NCBI GenBank assembly: GCA_012064385.1
Contig: QRDG01000417.1
Coordinates: forward strand, 748,656 to 812,655
DNA: 64,000 bases
Direction of reading: 5' to 3'
Origin: Puccinellia tenuiflora
Taxonomy: Eukaryota > Streptophyta > Magnoliopsida > Poales > Poaceae
The position numbers and the translations under genes were made by a program. Each line of letters opens with the position of its first letter. Within the stretch, counting starts at the first letter, position 1. Below are positions 53,991 to 64,000 of the stretch, in pieces. The notes beneath the pieces were generated by a model. That model was not told the origin of the DNA and searched no databases. It was given only the letters and a program-made list of their open reading frames with translations.

Positions 53991-56151
53991 CGGCCAAAAT
54001 GGATTTCCGAGTACATACTCTCTTTTTTGTTGGCAGTGGATTGGTAGTACATCCGCAATCTCCAAAAATTCAAGTGTACAGTATACAACACTGCGGTACT
54101 TGGTGGGAATATGCGAATCAAACAACAAATCTTTGGAAGCACGGCATCGCTTGTTTGGCATTGGTACAAGCACCACTCGCAGTGTGAACTTCACAGTACC
54201 ACCAGTCTGCCTGGTGGCAGCAGAGCAGAAGCGGGCAGAGGCGGAGGGGCAAAAGCGGCAACTCGCACGAGGGAATCCGTACACCAACCTGACCAAAACG
54301 CCCCTCCAAATTCTACAATTCCCGCGAGACATGGACGGGCGTCCATCCAGTTCCAGTGGATGGGAGAAGCGTCGCCCCCAGAAACCTCCGTTTCTTCTTT
54401 CCTTTTTCTGGGCGCTTCCCCTTTTTTCTCCGTCTCTCGCGCGTGACCTGGCTGATTAGACGTTGGATCGTGAGCCGATAATTGCTGCTTGATCCGCCGC
54501 ACGCGTCGAGGTCGTGGCTTGACTTGACCTCGTGCTTTAATTAATCCTTTGTCCTTTTCTGATGGAATCTGTAGGCTAATCCCGAGGGTATAGCATGGGG
54601 TGTGTACACTCCACACCGGTGCTTTGTAGTAGCAGTCTATTCTCGAGTTCAATAAAACTGCAGTGTTTTTAAGCGTTTCCTTTGGGTTGTTCTGTATTTC
54701 CTCCCAGTATAGCTGGATTTTGGATAATCTAAGTGCCTTTTGGTTAGTACAAGTTTGAAAACACGGGAATACAAAAGAGAGTATGATTTTGAAGACATGC
54801 ATATTGAATCCTACAAAAATCGAAAACATGGTAGTCGGTAAACCAACATTGTTTACCTCGGACGAAACTTGTATAACAGAACATGTGCATACGCCATGAT
54901 TATCTTTCAAACAAAGAATATTCTCCATGAGCCTACATTTAAGGGAAAAAAAATTCTATGGTATTGCACAGAAAGTTATATTTTTTTTAAGAGATAGAAT
55001 TTTAGAATTTCCAATGTAATTCCTTTAAACCAAAGGAATTTCAAAAATTAGATTAATTAATTATGATTGCAAGAAAGTTCATGACAATATTCATATAGGA
55101 ATTACATCAAAATATATAGACCATACCTGTACCGCATCTATAATTATTAATTAATACTACACTTTGAGACTGTTTCTATGCTTGCATCTCTAGGTACTAA
55201 GTTGTAAAAAATAAAATTTCGCCTTAAGCAAAGTGTATAATGTAAACAGTAATTTTTTTCCAAATGTGATTAAAAAAACCTATTGTTTTATCCTTAGTGG
55301 CAACAACACATCACCCTCCCTTACTAATGCAAGTAATTTCAGTCTGTAATCTGCTTGTACTAGTGCAATTAAAATTCAGGTACAAACCTCTGTGCATTTG
55401 CTTTGGACAACAATATTGATGCTCGTAGAAACTGAGTAGAACTGGTGAGGTACAAAACAGAAGAGTAGTTCACTACACACTGACTCATTAATACCAGGAG
55501 TAGAGTTTTATCAGTAAAATTCAGTTAGTACCCCGTGAGTTAACACATGGCTATGCACTGCATTAGTACTTGTAGAGTGCAACCCGTTAGAATTTGGCAA
55601 GGGCCCCCTCCAAGATGGACGGCGGACATACACCCAAGTACAAACCCGGTACAGGTTTTTTTTTTGAACGGAGGTCCCCCGAAGGGGCAAGAAGCCTCAA
55701 TGTATTCCATACAGTGGGTGTACAAGCATATTACAAAGGACCCCATAAACAACAACAAAAAGCATATAGGTCCCTGACAATTGCAGAAAAGCCCCTACTA
55801 TAAGATGAAGAAAAGCAATCGAGACCTTCTCTTTCCCCACCGTCGAGCAAAGCAAGAAGCCAAGCTTGCCGTCGCCGAACACCGCCGCGGGGACTACGCC
55901 ACTTGCTTCAATGCCGACAGAACCCACAGCAACAACTGACTTGGATAAGGGCCTCACATCGGAGGTTGAACAAATGCTGGAGCACACCAGCAATTTCTTG
56001 AGGTCACACTGGACCGACAAAGATGAGCTCGAGAAGATGAAGACTTCGTCACTCCAAAGCCGCCACGAGTCACCGTCTGCTGCAGCAGCGCACCCCACTG
56101 TCGTCACCATGACGGCAAGCAGGATGAGCCGGGACGCAGTGAAGAAGGGGA

Positions 56152-56251
56152 CACCTTATATAATAGTTGCGCGGGCACAATCTAGATATGCATGCTTGGA
56201 TCACCTTATATAATAGTTGCACGGGCACACGCACCTACACCCGAGCAGAAC
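56152..56251 (+). repeat. 50-bp duplication carrying a TATA box
   Basis: CACCTTATATAATAGTTGC occurs at 56152 and 56202, each followed by CGGGCACA after one base difference. The second TATATAA is at 56207-56213. Confidence 0.85.
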
Positions 56252-56285
56252 CTCCACACACTAACACCGAAAAAGACTAGCAGAG

Positions 56286-56393
56286 ATGAAGTTTGACGCG
56301 AACCTCGACATCACTTGGAGCGACACAGAGGGGTTGAAGGTATGGGAGCATAGTGGGTGTGGCGTGTGTAATGTGGGGGCCCTCCATTGTTAA
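56286..56393 (+). CDS. Possible 35-residue peptide or first exon
   Basis: An ATG 73 bases after the TATA box opens a frame MKFDANLDITWSDTEGLKVW that stops at 56391. A donor-like AAG|GTATGG inside it (at about 56340) would make it a first exon instead. No downstream exon is recognised. It may be the 5' remnant of a lost gene. Confidence 0.25.
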   Translation: MKFDANLDITWSDTEGLKVWEHSGCGVCNVGALHC

Positions 56394-58321
56394 CAACTGC
56401 AATACGTATTGATAATTTCATATGCGGTATAAAATTATCAAATACCAAGTCCAGGCTAAAACTATAGTTCTAACACCCCTAAAGCTCATCATAACGATCG
56501 TAGTAACTTTCATATGAAGCTGCTGAACGTAGAAACAATCACAATTGGGAAAGATATGGTATCCTTCCTAGACATCTTCAGTAAATATGGTTAAACTCCA
56601 AGTTGTGAATAATTTTTATCCGTGGAGCGTGTAGATGGAAAATTAGTCTTTTTCTCAATAGATATGTTTTATGAGTACGACGATATTGCGATGCGTCAAT
56701 TTTCTAAGAATACAAATAGTGGGATATGTGTGTGTACATATAATATCTAATAAATCATCAGTCGCCACAACTTTGATATGAAGTTGTCGAACGTAGGATT
56801 AGTCACATTTGTTAGTTTTAATCTTGTTACAGGTTTAGTCGTTGGTTTGCTTTAAGTTTTTACTTAGCAAATAAAACAGAGAGTGCAGTGTGTGCATGTC
56901 CACGCCCTGACCGGATCTAATTATGTTAGTTAATTAGCTAGGTTTGGCCTTGACCACCTCATGAGATGACATGCAAGGTAGATCATTGCATTCACACATC
57001 TCACACACGTTGAGTGTCGTGGGATGGCACGACCAGTAGGCGTGTTAGTTCCCTGAATGTTTTGCCTGATCGCTTGTGTAGTTTCAGGCTTAGAGCCAAC
57101 AACATTTGGGCACGCTATGATATCCTTTCTGACTATCTTGAGTAAATATGGTTAAACTCTAGTGGCGGCGCTTACTGTAAGCCAGGGGCCAGTGCCCCCC
57201 CCCCCCCCCCCCCACCCACCCCACAATAGCTATTAAACTCTCTCATAGATTCCTTTTTATTTCTCAGAGTGTGTCTTTATGATGTCTGTTGGGAATATGC
57301 CCTAGAGGCAATAATAAAATGGTTTATTAGCATATTCATGTTTATGATAATAGTTTATTCTCCATGCTATAATTGTATTAACCGGAAACATAATACATGT
57401 GTGGAATATAAACAAACAGGTGTCCCTAGTAAGCCTCTACCGGACTAGTTCGTTAGTCAAGAGATGGTTAGAGTTTCCTAACCATGGACTTGTTATAGTC
57501 ACTTGATAACGGAGTCATATCATTAGGAGTAATGATGTGATGGACAAGACCCAAATAATAAAGAGTTGCAATTGATCGTGTCACAACAGTTTTATTGCCA
57601 ACGCTTTTAGTATGCCAAGTATAGTTTCCTTAGACCATGAGATTATGTCACTCCCGTTTACCGGAGGAATACTTTGTGGACATCAAATGTCACTTCGTAA
57701 CTGGGTGATTATAAAGGTGTCTTTCAGGTATCTCCGATGGTATTTGTTGGGTGACATGAATCAAGAGTGGGATTTGTCCTTCCTTGTGACGGAAAAGATA
57801 TCTCTGGGCCCTCTCGGTAATATAGCATCAGAAAGGTTGCAACCATGTGATTAAGTGGTAATCACGGTGATCCTATATTATGGACGAGTAAAGAGAATTT
57901 GCCAGGTAACGAGATTGAACCAGATATGGAGATATCGACGATCAAGTCTCGGGCAAATTAAATATCGGTGAGACAAAGGGAATCGTATATGAGATTAAGA
58001 ATCTCCGGCATCGTGGTTCAATCGATAAGGAACTTCGTTGAATATGTAGGAGTCAATATGGGCATCCCGGTCCCGCTATTGATTATTGATCTGATCATGT
58101 CTGCATGTTCTCGAACCCGTAGGGTCACACACTTAACGCTCCGATGTAGCTAGGGTTTAGCGATGAGATGTTTTGATGGTATGAACGAATGGTGATTCGG
58201 AGTCTCGGATGAGACCCTAGACATCATGAGGAGCTCCGGAAGAGTCCAGAGATAAAGTTTCATATAAGGAAAGTGGTTTCCAGGGTTCCGGAAAAGTTCG
58301 GGAAAATTCCGGCAGAGTACC

Positions 58322-58351
58322 GGAAGATTCTAGAAGGTTCCGGAAGGTTCC
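58322..58351 (+). promoter_or_regulatory. Heat-shock element, six contiguous perfect pentamers
   Basis: The pentamers GGAAG, ATTCT, AGAAG, GTTCC, GGAAG and GTTCC alternate nGAAn and nTTCn without a gap. Three units are enough for heat-shock-factor trimer binding in eukaryotes. Further imperfect units lie at 58280-58320. The position upstream of the LTR TATA box suggests heat-responsive transcription (inference). Confidence 0.7.
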
Positions 58352-58572
58352 GGAGGGCCCCACCTTTGGGGGCCACGAACCTAGGAGGCCCACATGGCTT
58401 AAGGGGAGGTGCAGCAGCCCACTTGGGCTGGCCGCACCCTCTCCCTAAAGGCCCATGCGGCTGGCCCATGTGGGAGGCACCCAAAACCCTAGGGGGCCGA
58501 CTTGGGGAATAAGTTCCCTCAAGCCGCCGGCCCTAGGACTTGGAGGAGGGGCCAAGGCAGCCCCCCCATGCC

Positions 58573-58580
58573 TATATAAA
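58573..58580 (+). promoter_or_regulatory. TATA box of the Copia LTR
   Basis: TATATAAA is followed by a GGGGAGGGG purine run, a normal position for the LTR promoter. Confidence 0.7.
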
Positions 58581-59182
58581 GGGGAGGGGAGGGCTGGGGC
58601 GTTGTACCCTCTTGCTGCCCTAGCCGCACCCCTCCCTTGGTGCCCTAGCCGCCACCCTCCTTTACCTCTCCCTTGGCGCCACCCCTCCCCGAAGGGCTGC
58701 CGCCATCTCCTCCACCATAGATGCTGCACCACCCCTAGCCGTAGGGCTGCTGCACCATGCCCTCCTCTCCCTCTCCTCTTGCGCTGCTTGGCTTGGCGAA
58801 GCCCTGCTCATGGAGACTACACCATCAACGCCACCACAACCGTCGTGGTGCCGAGATCCATCTAGTCATCTCCACCTTGCTTGCGGGATCAAGAAGGCGG
58901 ATATATACATCGAGCCGTACATGTGGATACCGCGGAGGTGCTACCCTTTGTGGCACTTCGTCGGATTGGACTTCGAGGAAATACATCTCCTCGCGACTAG
59001 ATGAGTCTAGTTGCGGGGATCGACTAGCCAACCCCTGCACCGACAAAACGCGTTTGTTGATCTTCAAGGGTAAGAGATTGGATCTCATCTTCGCTACCTC
59101 CGTCTAATAGATCTAGATCCTCGGGGTTTATTCCGCTTGTTGCGTAGGAAATTTTTTGTTTTCTATGCTGCGACCCCATCAG

Positions 59183-59194
59183 TGGTATCAGAGC
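59183..59194 (+). promoter_or_regulatory. Primer-binding site, initiator tRNA-Met
   Basis: TGGTATCAGAGC one base after the LTR is the standard Copia primer site complementary to the 3' end of initiator tRNA-Met. Confidence 0.95.
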
Positions 59195-60430
59195 CTAGAT
59201 CTATTCGTAGATGTTGGTGCGATTAGAACACAAGTGTTGTGGGCGTTGATATTTTATGTTGCTACCTTCTCGCGTGCACTTTGCGTCTTTGCGGTATTGT
59301 AAGATGAAGCGGCCCGGACCAACCTTACTCGTCCACGCACGAGAGACCGGTTCCACGATTGACATGCAACTTGTTTTGCATAAGTGGCTGGCGGGTGTCT
59401 GTTTCTCTTGCTTTAGTGAAGATGCAATTTTCAATGGAAGGCCTTTCAAAAGGATGAGTAAATAAGCAACTACTATATCACCGTTGTGGTTTTGCGTAGA
59501 TTAGAACGGTTCTATCTCGTTGATCCAAGCCACGTAAAAATTGCATAAACAAAGTAGAGGACGTCTAACTTGTTTTTGCAGAGGGGGTCATGTGATGTGG
59601 TATGGCCAATGTGTGATTTGTGATAATGTATGCAATGATCATGTTTGTAATCTTTCGCGACTTGCATGTCGACGAGTACGGCAACCGGCAGGAGCCATAT
59701 GGTTGTCTTTTATTTTATATGACCTGCGTGTCATTGAATCACCATGTAATTGCTTTGCTTTATTGCCAAGAGTAGCATTAGTCGTAGTTGCAATAGTTGG
59801 TGGACAACCATGGTGATGGCGCCACAATGATGGAGATCATGCCGGTGATGATGGAGATCATGCCGGTGCTTTGGAGATGGAGATCAAAAGCACAAGAAGA
59901 AAGGCCATATCATATCACAATTATGAATTGCATGTGATGTTAATCCTTTATTATGCACCTTATTGTTATGCTTAGATGTGATCGCGACGGTAGCATGATA
60001 AGGTGATCTCTCATGTTAATATCAAGATGTGTTCTCCCCTAGTATGCACCGTTGCCAAAGATCTTCGTTTCGAAGCACCACGTGATGATCGGGTGTGATA
60101 GATTCAAGGTTCACATACAACGGGTGTAAGCCAGATTTACACATGCGAAAATACTACGATTTCCTTGACGAGCCTAGCATGTACAGACATGGCCTCGGAA
60201 CACAAGAACCGAAAGGTTAAACACGAGTCATATGGACGATATGATCAACATGGCGATGTTCACCTTTGAAGCTACATCATCTCACATGATGATCGGTTGT
60301 GGTGTAGTGGATTTGGATCGTGTGTCACTAAACAACCAGAGAGATGTTGAGTTTAGTGGGAGTTCATTAAGATGAACTAAAATTATCATAAACAAAAGTC
60401 CAGATGTCTTTGCAAAAATCCTTATAGATC
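59195..60430. other. Untranslated leader of the Copia element
   Basis: A long leader is typical of the BARE group. It contains CATCATCTCACATGATGATC (60267) and a GAGTTTAGTGGGAGTTC word near 60348. No conserved protein is seen. Confidence 0.6.
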
Positions 60431-61050
60431 ATGGCCGACTACGGTAGTCTGTTCGTTGCTGAAAAACTGCGTCTCGATGGGTCATTTTGTTAAGTGGTAC
60501 CTGCGTTTGAAAGAAGTCCTAAACACCCATGCTCAGCTCTACGTGCTAGAAGAACCAATAGGAGATAAACCCAAATTTTTTTCTGCAAGCGATGAGGAGT
60601 ACATGGAGTGGTTTTGAACCACCTACTTGAAAGTCAAGTGGATGATGTGCACCTTCATGAATTCTTACCTAAGTAGACAATTCAAGAACTTGACTACAAT
60701 GGAGATTGTTGGTGAACTGAAAAAATTGTTTTTCAGCACAAGTTAGAATTGTAAGGTTTGAATGTCTGAACGGTTTTCTTTCACTCAAGATGGAAGAGAA
60801 CACTTGCTTGGAACAACACCTGAGGATAATGCATGAGATACATCATCGTCTAGTGCTTGTTTGGAACCACGAGATGAATGACGGTTTCGCGATAGATGGG
60901 GTGATACGCTAGCTTCTCCCCAGCTTCAAGAATTATGTCGGAGACTATGTCATGGGAAGGGATCTGATCACTTTCTATGAGTTTGTGTCTCGGCTGCGTC
61001 ATGTCAAAGTGGAACCCATAGCAAGAGAAGTTGACAAGGCAGAAAGTATA
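60431..61050 (+). pseudogene. gag: Gag of the Copia element, decayed
   Basis: An ATG at 60431 opens a Copia gag-like reading: LRLDGS...VKWYLRLKEVL, LYVLEEPIGDKP, LKVKWMMCTFMNSYLSRQFK, then LPSFKNYVGDYVM and FVSRLRHVKVEP. This is the order seen in plant Copia Gag proteins of the UBN2 type. At least two frameshifts (near 60487 and 60745) and internal stops (near 60616 and 60910) break it. No zinc knuckle is seen after it. Confidence 0.7.
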
Positions 61051-63912
61051 TATTGATATACATGTTATAAATGTTTAAGTCCAAATTGCAATTGTGGCGG
61101 TTTCGATAAGTATTTGATACTCATTCTGTTTTATGAAAACAGAACCTGCTGCTTGAGATTTGCATAAAGGATATGGGAAGACGTTGCGGAATGGTGGCAA
61201 TCAAGGAGTTGATGCTGGCAACGATCTGTCTCTACATTTGTCATTTGGATTAAAGGATTTGAATAAGTTTTGTAATCGAATTAAGTGTGATTTTAATTAG
61301 TGTGTCTTGCTTATGTGAGACGGTTATTCATGTTAAAGACAATGGTTGTTCTATTTTCATGAGTGATCCTTTTTGGAAATCACAAAGTTTTCGATTACAA
61401 GTGTGTTATTCTTATTATAATCTAGATGATAAATTGGTTGAACATTTATAAAAATATGTGACATACTAAAATATCCAAAACTTAATAATGACAATTGTTT
61501 TAGTCATGCTAAAGATTGAATAAACATTTTGATGTTTTATCAATGCGCCTTATTGTAAGGAGTATGACTAAAATGCCACCCTTTGGAAGAGTGCCATGAA
61601 TGGCCGAAAATAAACACAAGTGTTGGTTGTATTTTCAGCAAATGTTGGATGTCATTATTTTTTGTACTCCATCATAAATGATTAAATAGGTGTATTTATT
61701 CGAGTTATGATATTTGATGAGATCAAATAAATTTCTGGAGTTTAGGATATTAAGTTAACAAGAAAATTGAGTCTTTATGATTTGATCAAAAGAGACAAAA
61801 TATTTGAGTTATATGTTAGTATGCGGACTTGTGAGAAGTGTTATCACAAATTACAATATTTAGAATATTTTCAAAGGAGTTTGATATGTCCTAAGATATT
61901 GTAATCACACACTATTCGATATTGTGTGGTCTCAAAGAAGGGTTTTATTTCGGGGGTTTGATAATAGCATTTAGATTTATTTGATAAACACTCTATTTTA
62001 GAAATAAGGATCTATTTAATGATTTGCATTTCGCATATGAGTTATGTGAAATAGTGGTTTCATTAATTATGAGATAATTAGAAACTATTGCAAATAAAGT
62101 TTGTAGTATATTCATATGTGACTATGAATAGAGATTCCACAATGAGAGACTAAAAGGGACAAATCAATTGTTGATTGTGTTAAATGTTTTAGTGGATTTA
62201 TCGTGAAAAGGTTTCATTGATAAAAGAATTGATGGAATGGAAAAGCTAAAACCTTGCTTGTTTATGTATCAAGTGGCACATATGTAAAGTGCTATGTTGG
62301 TTAAAACTTGACACATAAAGGAATTAATGATGGTGATCATTGAATTTCGGTTTAGCTTGTCTAAAGAAAAGTAGGATTCAAGAATATAAAATTTTGTCAG
62401 GTTACAAAATAATATTCATGATTTACTTGTCATGTTTGAGAAACAAGACATACCTACGAAACTACAAAGAAGAAATAGAAACCTTAAATACGAAAATGAC
62501 TAAGAGTCATTCGATGTTAAGTTTAAATCACAAAGTAATTGTTGCTTGATTTTGTGAAAGTGATGTTTCACATATTTATTCCTCAAAAGGTGTTTTGTAG
62601 AGAATAAATAAAACTTAAAGCTAGTAGAGTACTAGCGTTTCGTATAAAGAGTTCTCGATATTAATAGTTAATTAAGAATTTTGGAGGTGTCCAAAATATC
62701 GAGAAATTGCACGAGTGTGATCTAATTAAGATATGTGGCGACATATGTTAAGTTAGAGCAGAAACTATTTTCCATGATCAAAATATGTGGTGACATATGT
62801 TTGAGTGGGAGCTAGTTAAATCATGGTCAAATATAGAGATAACATATTTCTGAGTGGGAGCCAAAGTGGTTTCACAATTTAATATGTGTATGGTGTATAT
62901 TTGAGTGGGAGTTTACAACATCTTGTTTGTGTGAAATGGAGATTTCATAAATGTTGTAAATAAGTCAGGAACCAAAACGCATAACTTATGAAGTTAGTTT
63001 GAACGTCAAATATCCATGGAGATGGATGTATCTATGGAGGATAGATATGTTTGATAAAGCATTATGTCAGGATGTTTAACCTAAGTAAGATTTTGAAGGA
63101 GTTCAAAATAAAACAAGAGAAGAAAGGTTCATCTGCTTGTGAAAAATAGGTGAAACATTGAGTTGATAACTCAGTACAAAATTGATGGTTGGAGGATATG
63201 TTGATATTCGCTATGAATTGTTCATAGGTCTAAAACATATAAGAACCATGTGTTTGTATTTGACGATATGTGACCCAAGTTCTTGGTTAGAAGAACGTGT
63301 TAGAATGAGGAGTCATTTTAACATGAAGATGAGATAATAGAATCTAGAGATTGGTAGACTTGGTTGAAGTCATAAAACCAAACTAGATTGGGGATCTCAT
63401 GATAGCAGAAGCGCAGCGAAAGCATGATCGAAAATATCGAAGTGACATGATAGCACTGTCGATTTGTGAGTCTACAACATATAGGAGTATATGATTAATT
63501 CAAGGATTAAAAGATATAATATTATGGTTTGAGAAATTTTGTTTCAAGATTGAGTGAGTTCCGGGTGCACATGCTATGAGAAAGTCCTCTTGACTGATCA
63601 TACGTCATGTAGGCATAAAAGGGAAACGAAAATCTCACTCTCTAACCAAATATATTATATTCATCATATGATGATGATATGAGAATTATCATGTGATGAT
63701 AATAGGTTTATCATGAGATGATAAAGTAATGTCAAATTAGGTGACATTGATGTTTTGCAAAGAACATAAAGAACTGTATAGTACAGAACACGGACAGAAC
63801 CTCTTCCACGAGCAAACATGATCAGCACTGAGACTCCATGAGTGTTAGACACCATGAGTGTTGAATCGAGAAAATGTAAACTAGATTATTGACTCTAGTG
63901 CAAGTGGGAGAC
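61051..63912. other. AT-rich interior of the Copia element, no pol seen
   Basis: This stretch has dense stop codons in all frames. Repeated words GAGTGGGAG at 62803, 62854 and 62902 resemble the polypurine tract at 63903-63912. It ends with the normal BARE-type 3' flank before the LTR. Confidence 0.6.
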
Positions 63913-64000
63913 TGTTGGGAATATGCCCTAGAGGCAATAATAAAATGGTTTATTAGCATATTCATGTTTATGATAATAGTTTATTCTCCATGCTATAATT
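63913..64000 (+). repeat. 3' LTR of the Copia element, first 88 bases
   Basis: Identical to 57287-57374. It is cut by the window edge. Confidence 0.95.

Larger units (their letters stand above)
51551..57286. other. Intergenic, repeat remnants and low-copy sequence
   Basis: A short direct repeat (CTATTTTTAAACAAAA) is at 51809 and 51841. 52490-53080 has minus-strand protein-like scraps (TRRPSSFCIECPLVDTTCEE) and may be a degraded transposon. 53600-53990 is copy 3 of the dispersed AT-rich repeat. 54180-54480 is low-copy-looking, with no gene. 55648-56150 follows a T run (TTTTTTTTTTGAACGG) that may be the tail of a minus-strand retroposon. A C run is at 57197-57213. Confidence 0.4.
57287..59181 (+). 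repeat. 5' LTR of the Copia element
   Basis: It starts TGTTGGGAATATGCCC and ends CCCATCA just before the primer site. A TATA box (TATATAAA) lies at 58573-58580. A block of GAA/TTC pentamers lies about 220 bp upstream of it. The preceding five bases are ATGTC; the partner duplication lies outside the window. Confidence 0.92.
57287..64000 (+). mobile_element. Copia retrotransposon, BARE/WIS/Angela type, runs off window
   Basis: The 5' LTR (57287-59181), tRNA-Met primer site, leader, decayed gag and polypurine tract (AAGTGGGAGA before 63913) are present, followed by the first 88 bases of the 3' LTR, which are identical to the start of the 5' LTR. The 4.7-kb interior has no recognisable protease, integrase, RT or RNase H. 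After 61100 the longest open frame is under 70 codons. The copy therefore looks non-autonomous: gag-like sequence plus AT-rich filler between good LTRs. Confidence 0.88.

Noticed and set aside
57197..57213. C run as a structural motif
   Set aside because: A plain homopolymer of uncertain length; it may be inflated or shortened by sequencing.

Overview
This window is plant nuclear DNA, almost certainly from a Triticeae grass (wheat, barley, rye or Aegilops). The reasons are: most of it is nested LTR retrotransposons; the element at the right end has a BARE/WIS/Angela-type Copia LTR (it starts TGTTGGGAATATGCCC and has a TGGTATCAGAGC primer site); wheat-type CACTA, Mutator and MITE remnants are present; and the few genes have grass-style GT-AG introns. 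No bacterial, organellar or CRISPR features are present.

Layout. (1) 1-14795: an old Tat-lineage Gypsy element with broken gag-pol, an antisense spliced accessory gene, and a solo LTR of its own family nested in the end of pol. (2) 14796-18834: an LTR fragment, a CACTA terminus and other repeat debris. (3) 18835-23483: a minus-strand gene-like pseudogene split by a 3.4-kb solo LTR. (4) 23785-34451: a very young Tat element (its LTRs differ at 1 of 418 bases). It has lost most of gag, the protease and most of RT. It keeps an intact RNase H-integrase frame, a 112-bp satellite array and a six-exon antisense gene. (5) 34452-51550: a small gene island with a conserved small protein of unknown function (35661-36170), a decayed strictosidine-synthase-like gene (38947-39885), a Mutator-like element with a 9-bp target duplication (40105-41446), a possible non-coding transcript (45200-48080) and an intact five-exon PHD-finger gene (48215-51156). 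(6) 51551-57286: intergenic DNA with MITE-like remnants. (7) 57287-64000: a Copia element of the BARE/Angela type that runs off the window. It keeps only a decayed gag and has no visible pol.

The most unusual content is the antisense gene in the young Tat element. Six exons join across five GT-AG introns with the reading frame kept throughout, and only one in-frame stop interrupts it. A second antisense frame lies downstream. The older Tat element carries a related antisense gene with an in-frame 85-nt intron. Both begin with the plant domain known as 'putative gypsy type transposon' (PF04195, recognised by eye). Other strong signals are six contiguous perfect heat-shock pentamers in the Copia LTR, satellite formation from a polypurine-tract-like core, and a suspected assembly duplication next to the single N at 2614.
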